NCBI GenBank assembly: GCA_963556255.1
Contig: OY744604.1
Span: forward strand, 74,518,736 to 74,582,735
From: Allolobophora icterica
Lineage: Eukaryota; Annelida; Clitellata; Crassiclitellata; Lumbricidae
DNA: 64,000 bases
Direction: 5' to 3'
How positions within the stretch are numbered: position 1 is the stretch's first letter; the number at the start of each line of letters is the position of its first letter. The notes under the pieces are model-generated. The model saw nothing but the letters and a program-made list of their open reading frames with translations. It searched no databases and was not told the origin of the DNA. Shown piece after piece: positions 12,453 through 24,892 of the stretch. The translations under genes and the position numbers were made by a program.

Positions 12453-12692
12453 CACACACACACACACCTAAGAAGTACAGCAGCTGTGTGTGACAGAATG
12501 ATGTCAAATCATATCCTGGGTTTATTTTAAATTACTTCACTGGTTTGCTGATCAGTGACTATCACATTATTCAGATTTTACAACTTTGAAGCTAATGTAC
12601 ATCTGAATAATGCCGAGTTTGAAGTTGATTAAAATCCTTTGCTTGGGCACAATCATATTCTATCTTTGAAAAAGACATCATACTCAGATAAC

Positions 12693-12980
12693 CAGGGGCG
12701 CCCGCAGGCGGACGCACTGGACGCACGTGCGTCCACCCACCAGATCAAATCCACACAAGGAATAGGCATAGCATGGATATTTTTGGTAAACGACAATACG
12801 GCATGTTAAAGATTTTGATGTTATCTAAATTGAATTTTGTCTAATGAGTCACTCTGAGTCATTTTCAGTGTATGACTATGAGCGGCGGCAGAGGACGGGT
12901 ATAGGATGGGAGGGGGCGGGACGGGGGGAAAATTTTTTTGGGGTGTGCGTCCAATTTTTTAAAGCCTGCGGGCGCCCCTG
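12693..12980. mobile_element. hAT-type MITE (288 bp)
   Basis: The inverted termini CAGGGGCGCCCGCAGGC and GCCTGCGGGCGCCCCTG are perfect, with an exact 8-bp duplication CAGATAAC on both sides (12685-12692, 12981-12988). It is non-coding. It follows the gene A stop codon by 240 bp. Confidence 0.93.
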
Positions 12981-13549
12981 CAGATAACTAATCGTAACTT
13001 ATGCCTCTTGTATACTCAGCATATCTATTTAGCTGCTTTAGTCATCAATTAATCTGGTATTATTTGTATTCTACAACGTTACAGCTTATGTAGGTCAAAA
13101 TAATTATATCTTAGCTTCAAAGACTTAAAATCCTCTGCTGAGGATCATATGCTATGATGACTAGACTACAGATTCGCTTCAAACTTTAATGTTGTATACA
13201 CAAGGTTATATCGTAAGTTATTACATAGCTAAGACACGTTTGAAGTTTCCTAAATGTTGACCAACAAATACTTCCCATTGATCAATGTTTGTATTTTTTG
13301 TTAACTCAGCATTAACACATTTTGAATGATATAGGTTAAAGATAATGTCTTTGAAGTTCCTCAATTTAAGAAGATTGTCACACATGTAATAAAGCATACA
13401 ATAGCTTAATTTTATATTTAAAGAGTTAGACCTAAGCAGAGATGAACTATTCGCATACTTTATTAAATATTATAGTCTTTCGAGTTGCGTTACTGAATCT
13501 TGTCAACTAAATAAATTTTATTGAACGTTGAATGTGTCAAATGTGATGC

Positions 13550-13979
13550 CAGGGCTCAAAACCCGTCACATGTCGGTTTTTGACCTTTTTATTTAGTCAT
13601 ATTCTACAATTAATCTGCTTCAAAATACTTTTTACAGAATGAAAATATCTCTTTGCCAACTAAAGATATGCGCGTTTGATTCTTTCATTAATATAGGCCT
13701 ATAGTGAGAAAATCAAATTAAAAATTTCGGAATATTCGTGTCATCAAAGTCCTCAGCAACCATTAATTCATTGTACTACAATTTTGCTGAGCAATTAAGG
13801 GCTATATCCTGTATAGGATAAAATAAACGGCATCAAAATCGGGTTACTATATTGCAAATTATGGCAAATTCATAGGCAACTGGTGAATTGAAGAGTGTTC
13901 AATATTTTTGACGCCTCTCGCCTATTTCGGCTTCTTGCTCAATATCTAGGAAGCGACAAGCGACGGGTTTTGAGCCCTG
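13550..13979. mobile_element. hAT-like MITE (430 bp)
   Basis: The inverted termini CAGGGCTCAAAACCCGTC and GACGGGTTTTGAGCCCTG are perfect over 18 bp. No clear 8-bp duplication flanks it, so the target site has decayed or the ends are displaced. Confidence 0.7.
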
Positions 13980-14491
13980 GCGTTACAAATGTTATTCCTT
14001 GCAGATTCTTTATGTCTACTGATGATGGTTCTTGGCATGGTTACACATATCCCGTGCCATGGGCTTTACAGACCTGTGGTGCATGTTTAGCACTGCGTAG
14101 AGACGATATTTGCATTTGAATCATCCAGATTGTTCCGACTAGAGCATTGATTGTTTTAGTCTGAGCAAGCCTAATGAGGCCTAACGGTGCCTTACGTAGA
14201 CGGTGCATGCATGGACATGAAAGACATGCATGGGTGCATACTAAGAATCGACTGTAACAATTCATTTGTTGCCCGGCTAGGCCCGAGCCTTGCTGGACTA
14301 AGCATGCAACGGCGCTGGCCCGTTAGTGACTAATCAATAGCCTATTAACAAAGGAGCAAGGAGGTTAGATAAACTAAGCTATTTATAGGATATGCTAGCC
14401 TATAATTTATTTAAACGCAGATAGGCACCGAATCATCAGTTGGGTGTACTTGAAGTGTATAGATTAAATTTGGATGATCTTCAGGGTCAAC

Positions 14492-14543
14492 ATGATCCTC
14501 CAATTTACCATAATCTTAATATGCAGTCTGGGACTTGTCGCAG
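14492..14543 (+). CDS. Gene B exon 1: signal peptide
   Basis: Gene B is a putative two-Ig type I receptor. The 52-nt exon encodes MILQFTIILICSLGLVA, a hydrophobic leader, and ends in phase 1 at a CAG/GTAACT donor, matching the next exon at 16012. The five-exon model (14492-14543, 16012-16311, 17304-17591, 19682-19790, 22396-22456) totals 810 nt, 269 residues plus stop, with all phases compatible. A decayed-looking second leader exon lies at 14776-14812. Confidence 0.7.
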
Positions 14544-14775
14544 GTAACTAGCAACAGCGGCGGTTTGTCGTCGTTCATTATATTCTATATTGTTTATAAA
14601 GCTACAAGTATAGAGGGTGAAAAATAATTCGCAATTCGGAAAACGAAAGTGGGTTTGAATTCTATTTTTTAAATGGAAAATTACTTTCAAATGCGAACCA
14701 CCAGTTTTATATAATATAAGGATGACTTAGCCTAACTGTTCGATATGAATTACGCTAATCTTAAAGGTCAACGTA

Positions 14776-14812
14776 ATGTTAAACTGTACCTTCATATTCC
14801 TATGCAGTACAG
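14776..14812 (+). CDS. Candidate alternative or duplicated signal-peptide exon of gene B
   Basis: It repeats the context of the upstream leader exon: GGTCAACRT before the start, a hydrophobic stretch (MLNCTFIFLCST) and a CAG/GTAACT donor in the same phase. It is shorter, so it may be a decayed duplicate rather than a used alternative. Confidence 0.4.
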
Positions 14813-15209
14813 GTAACTAACGGCAAATGCAACTAACAGACGTCCTAATAGTTTGGTGTAGGCCTACATCTGCAAGTCATAAGCCTATTTGTATTTGTGG
14901 TGTATGTGTTTAAAGCGACAAAACAGATAGCAGTTTAAATCGAAAGTGATTTTTTGTGATAAAATCGAAAACTACTTAGCAAATTGAACAAGTTAGCAAA
15001 TTGAACAAGTTGGACTATGTTTCAATGCGGCCATTGTTTGCTGACATTTTCTGGTTCACAGATTCCATACTGGCATAATATTATCGCGAAATATAATTTA
15101 ATCGTCTTGTAGGCCTAACTAAAAGAACATTTGTGAATTAGGCTGTTCGAATTCACTTTGTCCTGAGTGCGATGGTTTTGGGACTTCGCACTTCAAAACA
15201 TAATACAAT

Positions 15210-15340
15210 CATAGGCGTAGACTCTGGGGGAGCCTGGGCACGTGCCCCCAATAATTGAGTTGGACTGTACACCCAATGCAACAAGTGTAGAATGAATGAC
15301 CAAATGCCTCCCAAATATTTTGGACAAGTTTACGCCACTG
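15210..15340. mobile_element. hAT-type MITE, inverted relative of 8693-8823
   Basis: Termini are CATAGGCGTAGA and TTTACGCCACTG, with interior similar to the reverse complement of 8693-8823. The flanks share only ACAAT, shifted by two, so the duplication is degraded. Confidence 0.7.
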
Positions 15341-16011
15341 TATATACAATTTAATTTACCATAATATAGAGTCTTTCGTCATTACACTGTTTGAAGATTT
15401 GATCTGCACGTTTAGTCAATTTGAAAACTAGGAAGCAACGTTATATTGAAGGCGAGAAACTGCTTAATATTCATTGATGGCACAACGAATACATTTATTT
15501 GTTAGAAACAGAACAATTAAATCCAATCTATTATATGTGCTTAAGGCGGAGAGACGCAGAGGCGTGTTAGGAACTAAGACAACTACTGGGGTATCATATT
15601 AACGTCCTAGCTCCAAAGTTATGTAATGCAGAATACATTCGAGGTCAAAAAGTTCGTAGTAAAGAAAGCACACACAGTGGAGTAGTGTAGTAGTTCATAG
15701 CGTAGAACTGGGTTGGAGTCACTCCCACCCCGCTAAGCTATGTTTAGACAGTGAACAGCACAGCTCCCTCTCCTTTTCTTTTTCCTTTTCCGTCTCAGTC
15801 TCCATCTCCATCTTCTTGATGAGAAAAACTGCTATTGCAGCATTTCTGTGCAGTCGACCTGTTAATCCTCAGTGCATTTTTGTAATTACCCCGTTCTACA
15901 GTTTTAACTAAATACATTTTTAAAATTAATAATGTAGAAAGACGGCGCCAGAAAATGTTTTTGATTTTCTCAGAAAGTAGTAACTAATGTAATCAATCTT
16001 TTGATTTCTAG

Positions 16012-16311
16012 ATGCACATCTGGAACGTAGCATAACAGTTGGTACTGGCATCGTGGAAATACGGTGTAACAGCAAAACCAACGAAACAAAAGTTCTGTAT
16101 AAAGGTTCTAATAAAGTTGTCAATGAAGATTGCTTACTCGAAAAGCGTATAAAATTATTAGGCCTAAACGGTTCACTCAGCTATAAGTTGCTGTATGACA
16201 ACGATGGAATTCCTATTTCGGTCTTATCGGTAAATGCAAACGCCTTAACAGCGGACAGCTACTCATGCCAGATACCGGGATATCGATTCGATGCCACAAT
16301 TCAGTATCAAG
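16012..16311 (+). CDS. Gene B exon 2: V-like Ig domain
   Basis: This 300-nt phase 1-1 exon has acceptor TGATTTCTAG and donor CAAG/GTAGAT. The Ig disulphide pair is visible as VEIRCNS (B strand) and ADSYSCQI (F strand). The usual C-strand tryptophan is replaced (KVLYKG), so this V domain is divergent. NET and NGS sequons suggest glycosylation. In position it corresponds to the first Ig exons of genes A, C and D. Confidence 0.75.
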
Positions 16312-16499
16312 GTAGATGGATATAAAACCTGTTTATCAGTTTTAATATTTCTTATTTATTATTATTACTATTAAAATATTTGTAATACGGGCAAAAATCG
16401 CAAATGAAAGTGAATCTGAGGCGCGGTTATTCTGCAGTCAGGTATCTAGATTGTTGGACAGATATAGTCTGAGGCTTTTTGATTTTGTTTTATTGATTT

Positions 16500-16952
16500 A
16501 TGGAGCAGAAGCATGTACGCTGATGAGAAGGGAGGAGGAACTTCTGGAGAAAACTCAGATGAGAATGCTACGATGGATACTTGGTGTTTCACCGTTTCAG
16601 TGTTTGACAGAAAAATAAATGAGAATATCCGGAAGATACTTGGAGTAGCCTGTATATCCGACAAGGTGCGTGAGGCCAGACTGAGGTGGTATGGACATGT
16701 GGAGCGGGCGGTGTAGGATAGTAACATCAAGAGAATCATGAAACGGAGATGCATGGACAAATTGGACATCGCAGCCGGGGACGTTAGAAGAAGAGATGGA
16801 TGGAAATGGTTCGACAGGACCTCAGGCTTCTGAGCTTGAAAAGTATGATACTGGAGACCAAGAGAGATGGCGACAAAGGATCCGAGTGGCTGACCCCTCT
16901 CCAACGAGGAATTAATTCCAGCCGAAAGAAAAAGAAGAAAAAAGAAGAAAAA
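16500..16952 (+). mobile_element. Degenerate LINE fragment in gene B intron 2
   Basis: The plus strand shows broken frames reading [18 protein letters not shown] and, further on, [12 protein letters not shown] and [14 protein letters not shown], typical of the RT C-terminal/thumb region of LINE polyproteins. An A-rich tail follows (16921-16952). Stops and shifts show it is dead. It has the same orientation as gene B. Confidence 0.75.
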
Positions 16953-17303
16953 AGTGAGGCTTTTCTTGAATGAAGAAGTGTTTTAGAGCCTCCAAGAACA
17001 ATTAGTAGTCGGTTCCATTCCTTGGGCAACACGATAGAATGCACAGTGACTATGCTCCGTCGTGACTCAGCAAAACGTCCCGTGATTCTTCTTACATAAC
17101 TGTTGAGAAGTTAATAACGACATGCGTTTTTTTCAACAGCATACAATTGCGACTGTACAATAACCATAGGCTACTTCGTCTGCTATGCTACACTACAAGT
17201 AGTTAGCTTTCAGTTTCCTTGAATGTAACAGTTAGCTTTCAGTAGCCTACCATCAAATGTCAAAGGATTAGCATCTGACTCTATATTGTCTGATTTTTCA
17301 CAG

Positions 17304-17591
17304 AGGGATTACAGATCTGTAACTTAGATGTCACCGACGAATCCTGCTCTGTGACGTGCTCTCTCAATTTCACTGGAAAATGGGACATCGCTGCGGACTG
17401 CCAGATTAGTCATGCTATTACAAGCAATACCACCACCACTGAAACAGGTGTGAAAATCCAATTAGACTTCAGTGCCACAAAGATTGCTACTGAAGAACCT
17501 GTTCACGTCGATTGCACAATCATTTTAACAGAAAACTCAAATGCTCTACATTATTCCTTTCGGCAGAAATTGATAACAACCGACAGTAAAG
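17304..17591 (+). CDS. Gene B exon 3: second Ig-like domain
   Basis: This 288-nt phase 1-1 exon (acceptor TTTTTCACAG, donor AAAG/GTGAGC) encodes a domain of the class found second in genes A, C and D. It opens with a cysteine close to the exon start (QICNLD), has a second cysteine cluster (SVTCSLNFTG) with W in GKWDI, and a distal VHVDCTIIL strand. Sequons at NFT and NTT suggest glycosylation. The extra early cysteine is shared by all four paralogues. Confidence 0.75.
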
Positions 17592-19681
17592 GTGAGCTTT
17601 TCCAAACTTCACAAGGTATTTAACTTTAAAAGGTTGCTTCCACCAGCTGAATATTTCTTAAAGATACTTAAATATCTTGGAATTCTATCATATCTCTTAA
17701 GTTTAATTCTCTCACAGTCATGTTAAGTGAGATACCAGCACATACATTTTGTTCTTTCCCCATGTGGCATACTTTTAATTTGAAATTACACATCGTCAGT
17801 GATAGATTAAGGCACTGCGGAATGAATCGCATTCACCGACATTTAGATCGGAGTTTCAAAGCTGGATTTTCCATATTGAAGCGCACTCGTGCTGTCACTT
17901 TTCTGTATGTATGTATGTAGGTAGGTATGTATCTGAACACTTTTACAGCGCATCTCAAGAACCTCACAGAAGGCGCTGTAAAGCCTGAGCTAGCTGAACA
18001 TTTTTCTTTGTTCTAACACTACCACAGGAAATTTGGGATCCTGGGTTGAGTATTAGCCTACATTGTGGCAGCTGCAAACGTTGCTATTTGCAATGTGTTA
18101 TTTGCAATTTGATATTTTAACACATTTTCAAAAGTCAGTGCTTTTGTCTGGAAAAATAGGTTCTGGAACGGAATAATTATGGGCGGGCTAAAATCCTGAG
18201 AAAAACGGGATTGGGGGTTGGGAGGGGTCTTAATAAACACTGAAATAAGTTCAAAACACTTAAATAAAATTAAAATTACTAAATTATTGTTTTTATTATA
18301 AAAATAAATAAATCATTTTTTAGTAGCTGAAAAAAGCATTGTCAAAAGTTATTTTCATTCAGCGATGTGACTTTTTTCAATCGCACAGACTCGCAATTTG
18401 ACGTTCCTGGTTTCACGTGCACTTGAAACTTAGAAGAATATTATGAAGATTAACATGCAATCTTACAAATCAAGATATCAATGCAAATCGTTTCATTTAA
18501 ACTGGTAGATTTGATTTTCAATTGCAATTCGAATGATTAGACTTCGACCATAATGTACAATTATTCGTTTTAGACCTGCGTGCCTGCCTTACAGTTGCAA
18601 CTAACAAAACGACAGATGGAATTGAAACGTCAGATGGAACGAGTAATTAAACTTTTCTGATCGTCTATTCTAATCTGATGTAATCTGATTTGCTCAGATT
18701 TATTTAATTCCATTCTATTCCATTATGCTCTGTTCTAATTATTTTCTAATGCGCAGTAATTAAATAATGCACAAAGCTTCTTCAACATCGTATTTGGTGT
18801 TTCTGTTGTTTTTGTTCTGTCACTGTTGACCTAGGCTAATGTGATACATATTGTTGTTGTCACTGAAAAACGTAGTTGAAAGATAAAATTAATCCTTATA
18901 GTTTTCTATGACGTTGAGCTTCGTCAGAATCACAGAAAGTGGGCAAATGTACGAATGCACTCAGGCTTTAAGTGGTCTCGACACTGAGTAGTTTAATGGA
19001 ATTAAGGCCTGATATTTGGAATGGGCGCCACGCCTTTTAGCCAGTATAGCCTAAGCCCCGTGTACCAACTGTGGAAACCAGAAGTGCAAATTTATGGTAA
19101 GCCTATCGGTATGCCCATTGATTTCACCTTAAAAGTATGCTTACTGCTATAAGCTTTGATCAAAGAAACCAATCTAAAGAAAGAGTTTAAATCATCAGGT
19201 ATACCGGAAAATAAAATATAAATTCCACATTTTCCTAACTCATGTGTTCCCGATGTTGTATTGCGCATGCGTGTCTTTCCCTCTAGATTTAATAATTTAA
19301 GATGCGCGATAATTTAGTACCTAACGTACTGAATTACGAGGTTGCAAACTTACATTCAGCCAGGATAAAGTTCTATTTCATGAGAGCATTGTTGAACTGA
19401 GCAATAAATTGTTTTAATCGACCGCAGGCTCTCGATGGGTAAATGAGGCTGCGAGGGAGATTGCTGGCCATCCGAACACACATGAAGTTGCTAAGACCTA
19501 AAGCAGATGATTTTCAGACTTAGTTTCAATAATTTTAATTGTAGTAGCAACTTTTATGCTTCGGTAGCCTGATACGCAAAACATCAAACCAGATGGTCAA
19601 AATAACAGAATGTAAGTTTCCTAATTCACGTTTTTCAGAGTATATATGTATGATTCTGATACAGTACATTATGTTTCTCAG
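17592..19681. other. Gene B intron 3
   Basis: About 2.1 kb with no further Ig exon recognised. A short GTATGTATGTAG simple repeat and a GCGCATCTCAAGAACC LINE-tail-like stretch lie near 17905-17985. A CGATGGGTAAATGAGGCTGC stretch at 19434 belongs to a repeat also seen at 42398 and 43650. Confidence 0.5.
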
Positions 19682-19790
19682 ATTTAGACTGCAATGGCTG
19701 TGTAATTGCGCTCAGCATTGTCTCAATAATTGGTGGATGTGCCGTTGTCTTCACTCTCGTTGAGTTGATAAAGAAAGTAAGACGTTGCAG
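19682..19790 (+). CDS. Gene B exon 4: transmembrane segment
   Basis: The 109-nt exon enters in phase 1 and leaves in phase 2 at a strong CAG/GTATGT donor. It encodes a short cysteine-containing stalk (DLDCNGC), an apolar span (VIALSIVSIIGGCAVVFTLV) and a basic inner flank (KKVRRC). A GTAAGA inside the exon is a weaker alternative donor. The chosen donor joins in frame to the short terminal exon at 22396. Confidence 0.7.
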
Positions 19791-20098
19791 GTATGTCTTA
19801 AACAGTAAAGAATTCTGTGCTGGGTCGTTTAAATGCTAAGTTTAAGAGAATTAATTTATTTAAGTTTACTCTCATTTATTCGTCACAATAACACCATGCA
19901 GCTAGCTGGTAATTGTAGCTCATAGTTTTGACCAAACTATATTGCTATATGCTTTGCTTTCTTACGTTTCCAATACAGGGTCTTAAACAACTATAATTCA
20001 TATCCGCTTCCATTTATAAAATGTCATTCAATAAACTGTGTTTCTTCGCGTTGTTACAGTCATCTGCTATGATACTGATGTTTATAAATCATAACGAC

Positions 20099-20427
20099 CA
20101 GAGGCGCGTTTACACGTAGGCGCACTAGGCGCGCGCCTAGGGCCACCAAATCTCGGAGGGCCCCCAAAGGAATGAAAAATTTTTTTCAATTATAAAATAT
20201 AACATGAATCCAAACAACTTCACATTCCTTGAAATAGCTTCTCTAAGTAATCATAACTACAGGGTTAATAACACTACAAAAACGGCTTATAAGTTCAACT
20301 TCGTGGGTTTTTGCACATGATTGGCTAAGCACCACCAGAGTTTCAGACTCTCCGTTTACTCTACACTTTCAGAAGGGCCCCAATAATGTTTGCGCCTAGG
20401 GCCTCATTGTCTGTAAACGCGCCTCTG
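20099..20427. mobile_element. hAT-type MITE (329 bp)
   Basis: Inverted termini CAGAGGCGCGTTTACA and TGTAAACGCGCCTCTG; exact 8-bp duplication ATAACGAC at 20091-20098 and 20428-20435. Subterminal GCGCCTAGGGCC occurs in both halves. Non-coding, in gene B's last intron. Confidence 0.93.
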
Positions 20428-21273
20428 ATAACGACACACACACAGTCACACACACACAGTGGGAAAACAAATTCACAGAAATTCATAGAAAACAGATTTA
20501 ATAAACAACACGGTGGGTTATGTTAATTTTACTAGTTTAATTTTGTACTTTCTTAGATTTTGCACTCTTCTTTCAAGAAGGACTAAGCTTTCCAGGTATC
20601 ATGTTGAGATGTAGCAGAAACGCACGATAGTTCTTTTAGACTATTTTTGGCAAACGAATAACCCAATGGACTTTCCGTTACCGAAAACTATAGCTCATTA
20701 ATTGTTAATAGTTGTCTGCAGTCTTTGAACAGTTTGCATGATCTACATCTACATCCTTATATAGTTTAAAAAGTTGTAATTGCCACCACTACCATTATTA
20801 ATAATAAAAAAGACACATATGATGATTGCATCTTAGAAGACTAAAATGTTTCGTTAAATGGGCCTTTATGTTTTGCAAAACGAGATAAAGTAAGAGCAGA
20901 AGAATGACATCTACAAGTGAAACCAGAGAATTTCATAGACAAGGCATGAAAATGTCAGGAGCGTGAAGGTTGGCTAGTATACGAAGCAAGCATTAGTCTT
21001 CCATTAAAAGGATAAAGCAACATGATGAGTGTCAGTTGAATGCTAATTAGAGCGGAGATACGTAACATGAGACTGATAAAGAACAGTTGAATTGACAAGT
21101 ACTTTATTGGTACAGTAAGGCCTACTCAGGTTGAGTAGGCCATGAACGGTTTTTTCTTGTATTACATGGAAGCAGGTAATTTGTAATGCGGTTTGTACAG
21201 GTCCCTGGGGACGATTAAAATTTCACGCGAGCAACACTGGATGCAATTTGTGAAGAATCAGAAGCACACTGAC

Positions 21274-21538
21274 CAGTGATGTCATTTCGGAAGAGGGGAT
21301 TTGCCTCCCTTGATTTTTAAAAAAGGAAAAAAGGATGGAACGAGAAAAACAAGAAGAAGAAAGGGGTATTAAGTGACAATATGCACACTGCAGCACACAT
21401 CATGTAGCATTGGCTTACAGTTTTGCACATGTAGACTAAATACAAAAACTAAACAAGCTGGCCAAGTCCCCCCGCCCCCAGAAAAATACTCAAATGACGT
21501 CCCTGCCTCCCCCGGAAAAAGCTGAAATGACGTCCCTG
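21274..21538. mobile_element. hAT-like MITE (265 bp), degraded target site
   Basis: Termini CAGTGATGTCATTTC and GAAATGACGTCCCTG are inverted with two mismatches. The flanking octamers ACACTGAC and ATACTGGT agree at most positions only. Confidence 0.65.
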
Positions 21539-21809
21539 ATACTGGTCACTTATAGTTGAACAGTGCATTGAACTGCAATAATTTAAACAGAATAATAATT
21601 TATGGTTGCTGAACACTTTGTCATAAGTGTAAGTATGAAAATCGACTTAAATATGACGAACTTGTACTAAAGGAAAAAATAATGTACGTGGTTTATTAGG
21701 TAATAGAAAATATTATGGCTTAGTTTGAAATGGTTTCTGTGTAAAGACCCTGAGCAAATCATTCGCTACTATTGCTCAGCGTCATTAGATAGTGGTATAT
21801 AATAAATCT

Positions 21810-21855
21810 GTAGTAGTAGTAGAAGTAGTAGTGGTAGTAGTAGTAGTAGTAGTAC

Positions 21856-21945
<90 letters not shown>

Positions 21946-22053
21946 CAGTAGCAGTAGCAGTAGCAGTAGTAGTAGTAGTAGTTGTAGTAGTAGTAGTAGT
22001 AGTAGTAGTTGTTGTTGTTGTTGTTGTTGCAGTAGTAGTATCAGCAGCAGCAA
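21810..22053. repeat. (GTA)n / (GTT)n / (GCA)n microsatellite
   Basis: About 240 bp of trinucleotide repeat. The poly-Val, poly-Thr and poly-Leu frames through it are not genes. It lies inside gene B's last intron, 340 bp before the terminal exon. Confidence 0.95.
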
Positions 22054-22395
22054 TAATTATGCTAAATGAAATATCAGTCACTTGAAGCTTTTAGTCTTCA
22101 ATTAACCTTATTAAGCGTAAGCTTATGCATTCAGGAAGGCAACTGTTTTAACTTATGAATCACCATTATCGTTCCTCTGGAAATACACAAAGGCTACACT
22201 TAAGATGCTTGACTTCTGTCTCCAGAAATAAGCTTAACGTCGACTAGTATTATGCTGCACATTGAAGGAAACCGTATAGAGCAATCATCTTACACTGAAT
22301 TATACTGTATAATCGGTCAATAGGTCACCACTACATTATGAGTTGGTATAAGACTGATTACCTAGCTATCATTTTATTGCAATTCTTTTTTCCAG

Positions 22396-22456
22396 CAGAA
22401 ATAACGTGCCAGATGACCCGGGACAACGAGAATCTCTAAACATGCAAGCGCAATAA
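22396..22456 (+). CDS. Gene B last exon: short cytoplasmic tail
   Basis: Acceptor CTTTTTTCCAG. The exon supplies one base to complete the phase-2 codon, then 19 codons to TAA at 22454-22456. The tail (RNNVPDDPGQRESLNMQAQ) has no tyrosine, so gene B lacks ITIM- or ITAM-type signalling of its own, unlike A and D. Reading-frame closure in exactly the required phase supports it, but the exon is short. Confidence 0.6.
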
Positions 22457-24540
22457 AGGCCTAAGTATTCAATCGGTCGTGATGACCTAGATTGAAGAGC
22501 TTGAAACTGATCTGGCAATTATACAACGTCTGTTTACTGTATACCAATATTTTGGCATTAATGATTAACAGCTTCTTCCAAAAATTCAATCTAGCATTAA
22601 GTCTCTTTTTTTAAAACGCTACAGAGCCTTATATAATTGCATTGCATAGGTGATTTTATGCCTATCGCTTGAAGTTTAGACTAGATATAGGCCTAATATA
22701 CCTAAGCAATTAGAAGGCTCTCAGTTAAGTTTTGTTTGTCGCATTTTATCGGCGGTTTTCTTGCATCGTTTTGTGTTCAACCGCTTTAATAATATAGATA
22801 CTGTGTGATTCTATGAAGATTATTGGCATTAGAGTATCCTCTTTGAACTTGGACTGCTCATTCATCCATATCAAAATTTCATATAGCGCACTTTCAGGTT
22901 ACATGCTCAGCACTCCCGACCCGACCCCGGCTATAAAGTAGTCTTAAGATTTGAGAAACAAGTGGCGGTATGGGTACTTCGGACCAAGCGCAGCGCCACA
23001 GTTCCAGGTTCCATGGCCAGCGATGGAAAAAGCTTGGCGCTGCTTAAGGGCGGTCCGCGAACGGGGACTAGAAGCTCAGTCCGCCTAGTAGAGTGCAAGG
23101 AACCACGGCACTGGTGGAGCAGCAATACTCTTGCAAATGCACAGAGGTCTCTCCCACAAGGCAGTGCCACACTAGGACGAAGACCCCAAAGGTAAGTGAC
23201 CCCACAACAAGAAAAAGCTACAGCCCAAATGAGTCGGTGATTGCACGCCGAAGCACCACCTAGCGAATGTGTAGATCAGCAGCCATCCTACTTGTCTTCC
23301 ATGGTGACACCCCACAGATCAACATCTACTGGAAAGTGCGTTGTGCTCCAGTTTACACATGGAGCTCACTTTCCTTAGCATATCTACTAGTCATCTATTG
23401 GCAGGATATTTTAAAACTTTGCTTAAGCATTTGCTGGTGCACGTCTTGTCCTTGGCCAGCGTTTCCCACAGTTGCCATTCCCTCCATCTGGAACTCTCTC
23501 CTTCGGAATGTTCGCGAGATTGGTTTTCGATAACTGATAACTGATAAACTGGTAACTCAACCCTTTCAGTCTAATAATGGCTCTTAAGGGTTGCCCGGTT
23601 TCAATGTGCACTGTTCACCTGTGCAGTGTTACATACTCTGTAGCCAAATTCGTTTTGACATTCTGGATTAATAAACGAAGAAAATACATACTTCTGAACT
23701 TTGCCAGGAGGGCATTAATCAAATTTTGCAATTGCATTGTTTTGTATTGTATGAATTTATTAAATTCTCAGAACAGCAAATAGAATAGAATAGACTGATA
23801 GAATTCGGACATGAAATGATGAGTTTAGACTAATGGTGTGCACCGTTTTGCCGGACTGATTTTCTATATGATTGTATGCTGTTTCAAGAAGATTTAGTGT
23901 TGCTTTGTTCATGGAAAATTGCAGATGGGCCTACTAAGTGTTCCCTTTTGATATTGGACCGTGTGTTACATAGCCTACGTCAAATTAAGAGAAAAACCAC
24001 AACCGATATAGATGGCTGAGAAGGAGAAATTCATACCAGCTTGTCCTTTTCTTTCCTCATTGAATATAGTCTGCTAGAGTTTAAAATTGGTATTGTTGTA
24101 CAGAAATCGAATGCACAAACAAGGTTGAAAGACAAACAACAATTCGGCAAAAATTTCACAAGGTCTTCTTACTTTGTGTTTTTTCTCTATATTCTTTTAA
24201 CAACTTAGGCAACAAATGTACAAAACCGAGCCCAGAGCACTTTTCATGACATCTTTTTAAGTATTAACTAGTCTTAATTATAAAACATTTTTGCCAGTTC
24301 TGAGAGTCTATATGAGCACTGAAGCCGTAGTTTAAAGATGTATCTTAATATTGAATTGGGAACTCTGTTCTTCTATTTGGTTTAAGAGCAAGTTTTCTTT
24401 TATTATCCATTTGTATTAATTGCATCTCTCCCCTTCCTTCTCTGGTTTCATAGCAACAGATTGTGTGCTTTCAGCATATCGAGACTCTATCACTTTTCAG
24501 CATCCTTTGGAATGTGTTCTTCAAGTTTAACAATGACAGT
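22457..24540. other. Unassigned stretch between genes B and C
   Basis: The 22880-23200 part is notably more GC-rich than its surroundings and probably an unrecognised repeat. Around 23450-23540 the plus strand resembles the terminal SIWNSLL block of LINE proteins. I see no supportable gene. Confidence 0.4.
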
Positions 24541-24571
24541 TCACAGCAACTCAAAAGACATTTTAAAACGT

Positions 24572-24665
24572 TACAGTATAAGAATCGTAATCGTAATCTC
24601 GAGATTTCTACAGCCATAAAGAAAGCTACGTCGCGGAAATCAGCATATGCACGCGCTCAATCAAA
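24572..24665 (-). repeat. Inverted LINE 3' tail
   Basis: Reverse complement of the 5395-5488 family: repeated AATCGT units followed by CTCGAGATTTCTACAGC and CTACGTCGCGGAAATCAGC. Confidence 0.65.
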
Positions 24666-24892
24666 ACAAATTTGATAAGCAGGCAAGGTCAAGTTCTACT
24701 CTAGATCAAGATCTATGGGTGACACAGGTAGACAGTCAGCTGATTAAGGTGGATGTTGTTTAGACAAATTAGACTCAAATTTATGCATGTAGCAATACGT
24801 ACAAGATAACAATATAAATTATTAGGCTGTTGGCCATGCGTCACACATTTCGAAAGATATATGGATACAAAATATATACATCAAATAAAAAA

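Noticed and set aside
21769..22085. Long poly-Leu, poly-Thr and poly-Val frames on both strands
   Set aside because: They are readings of a (GTA)n microsatellite, open in several frames at once.
22931..23195. Overlapping 77-79-residue frames in a GC-rich stretch
   Set aside because: No homology visible, no splice context; probably a repeat.
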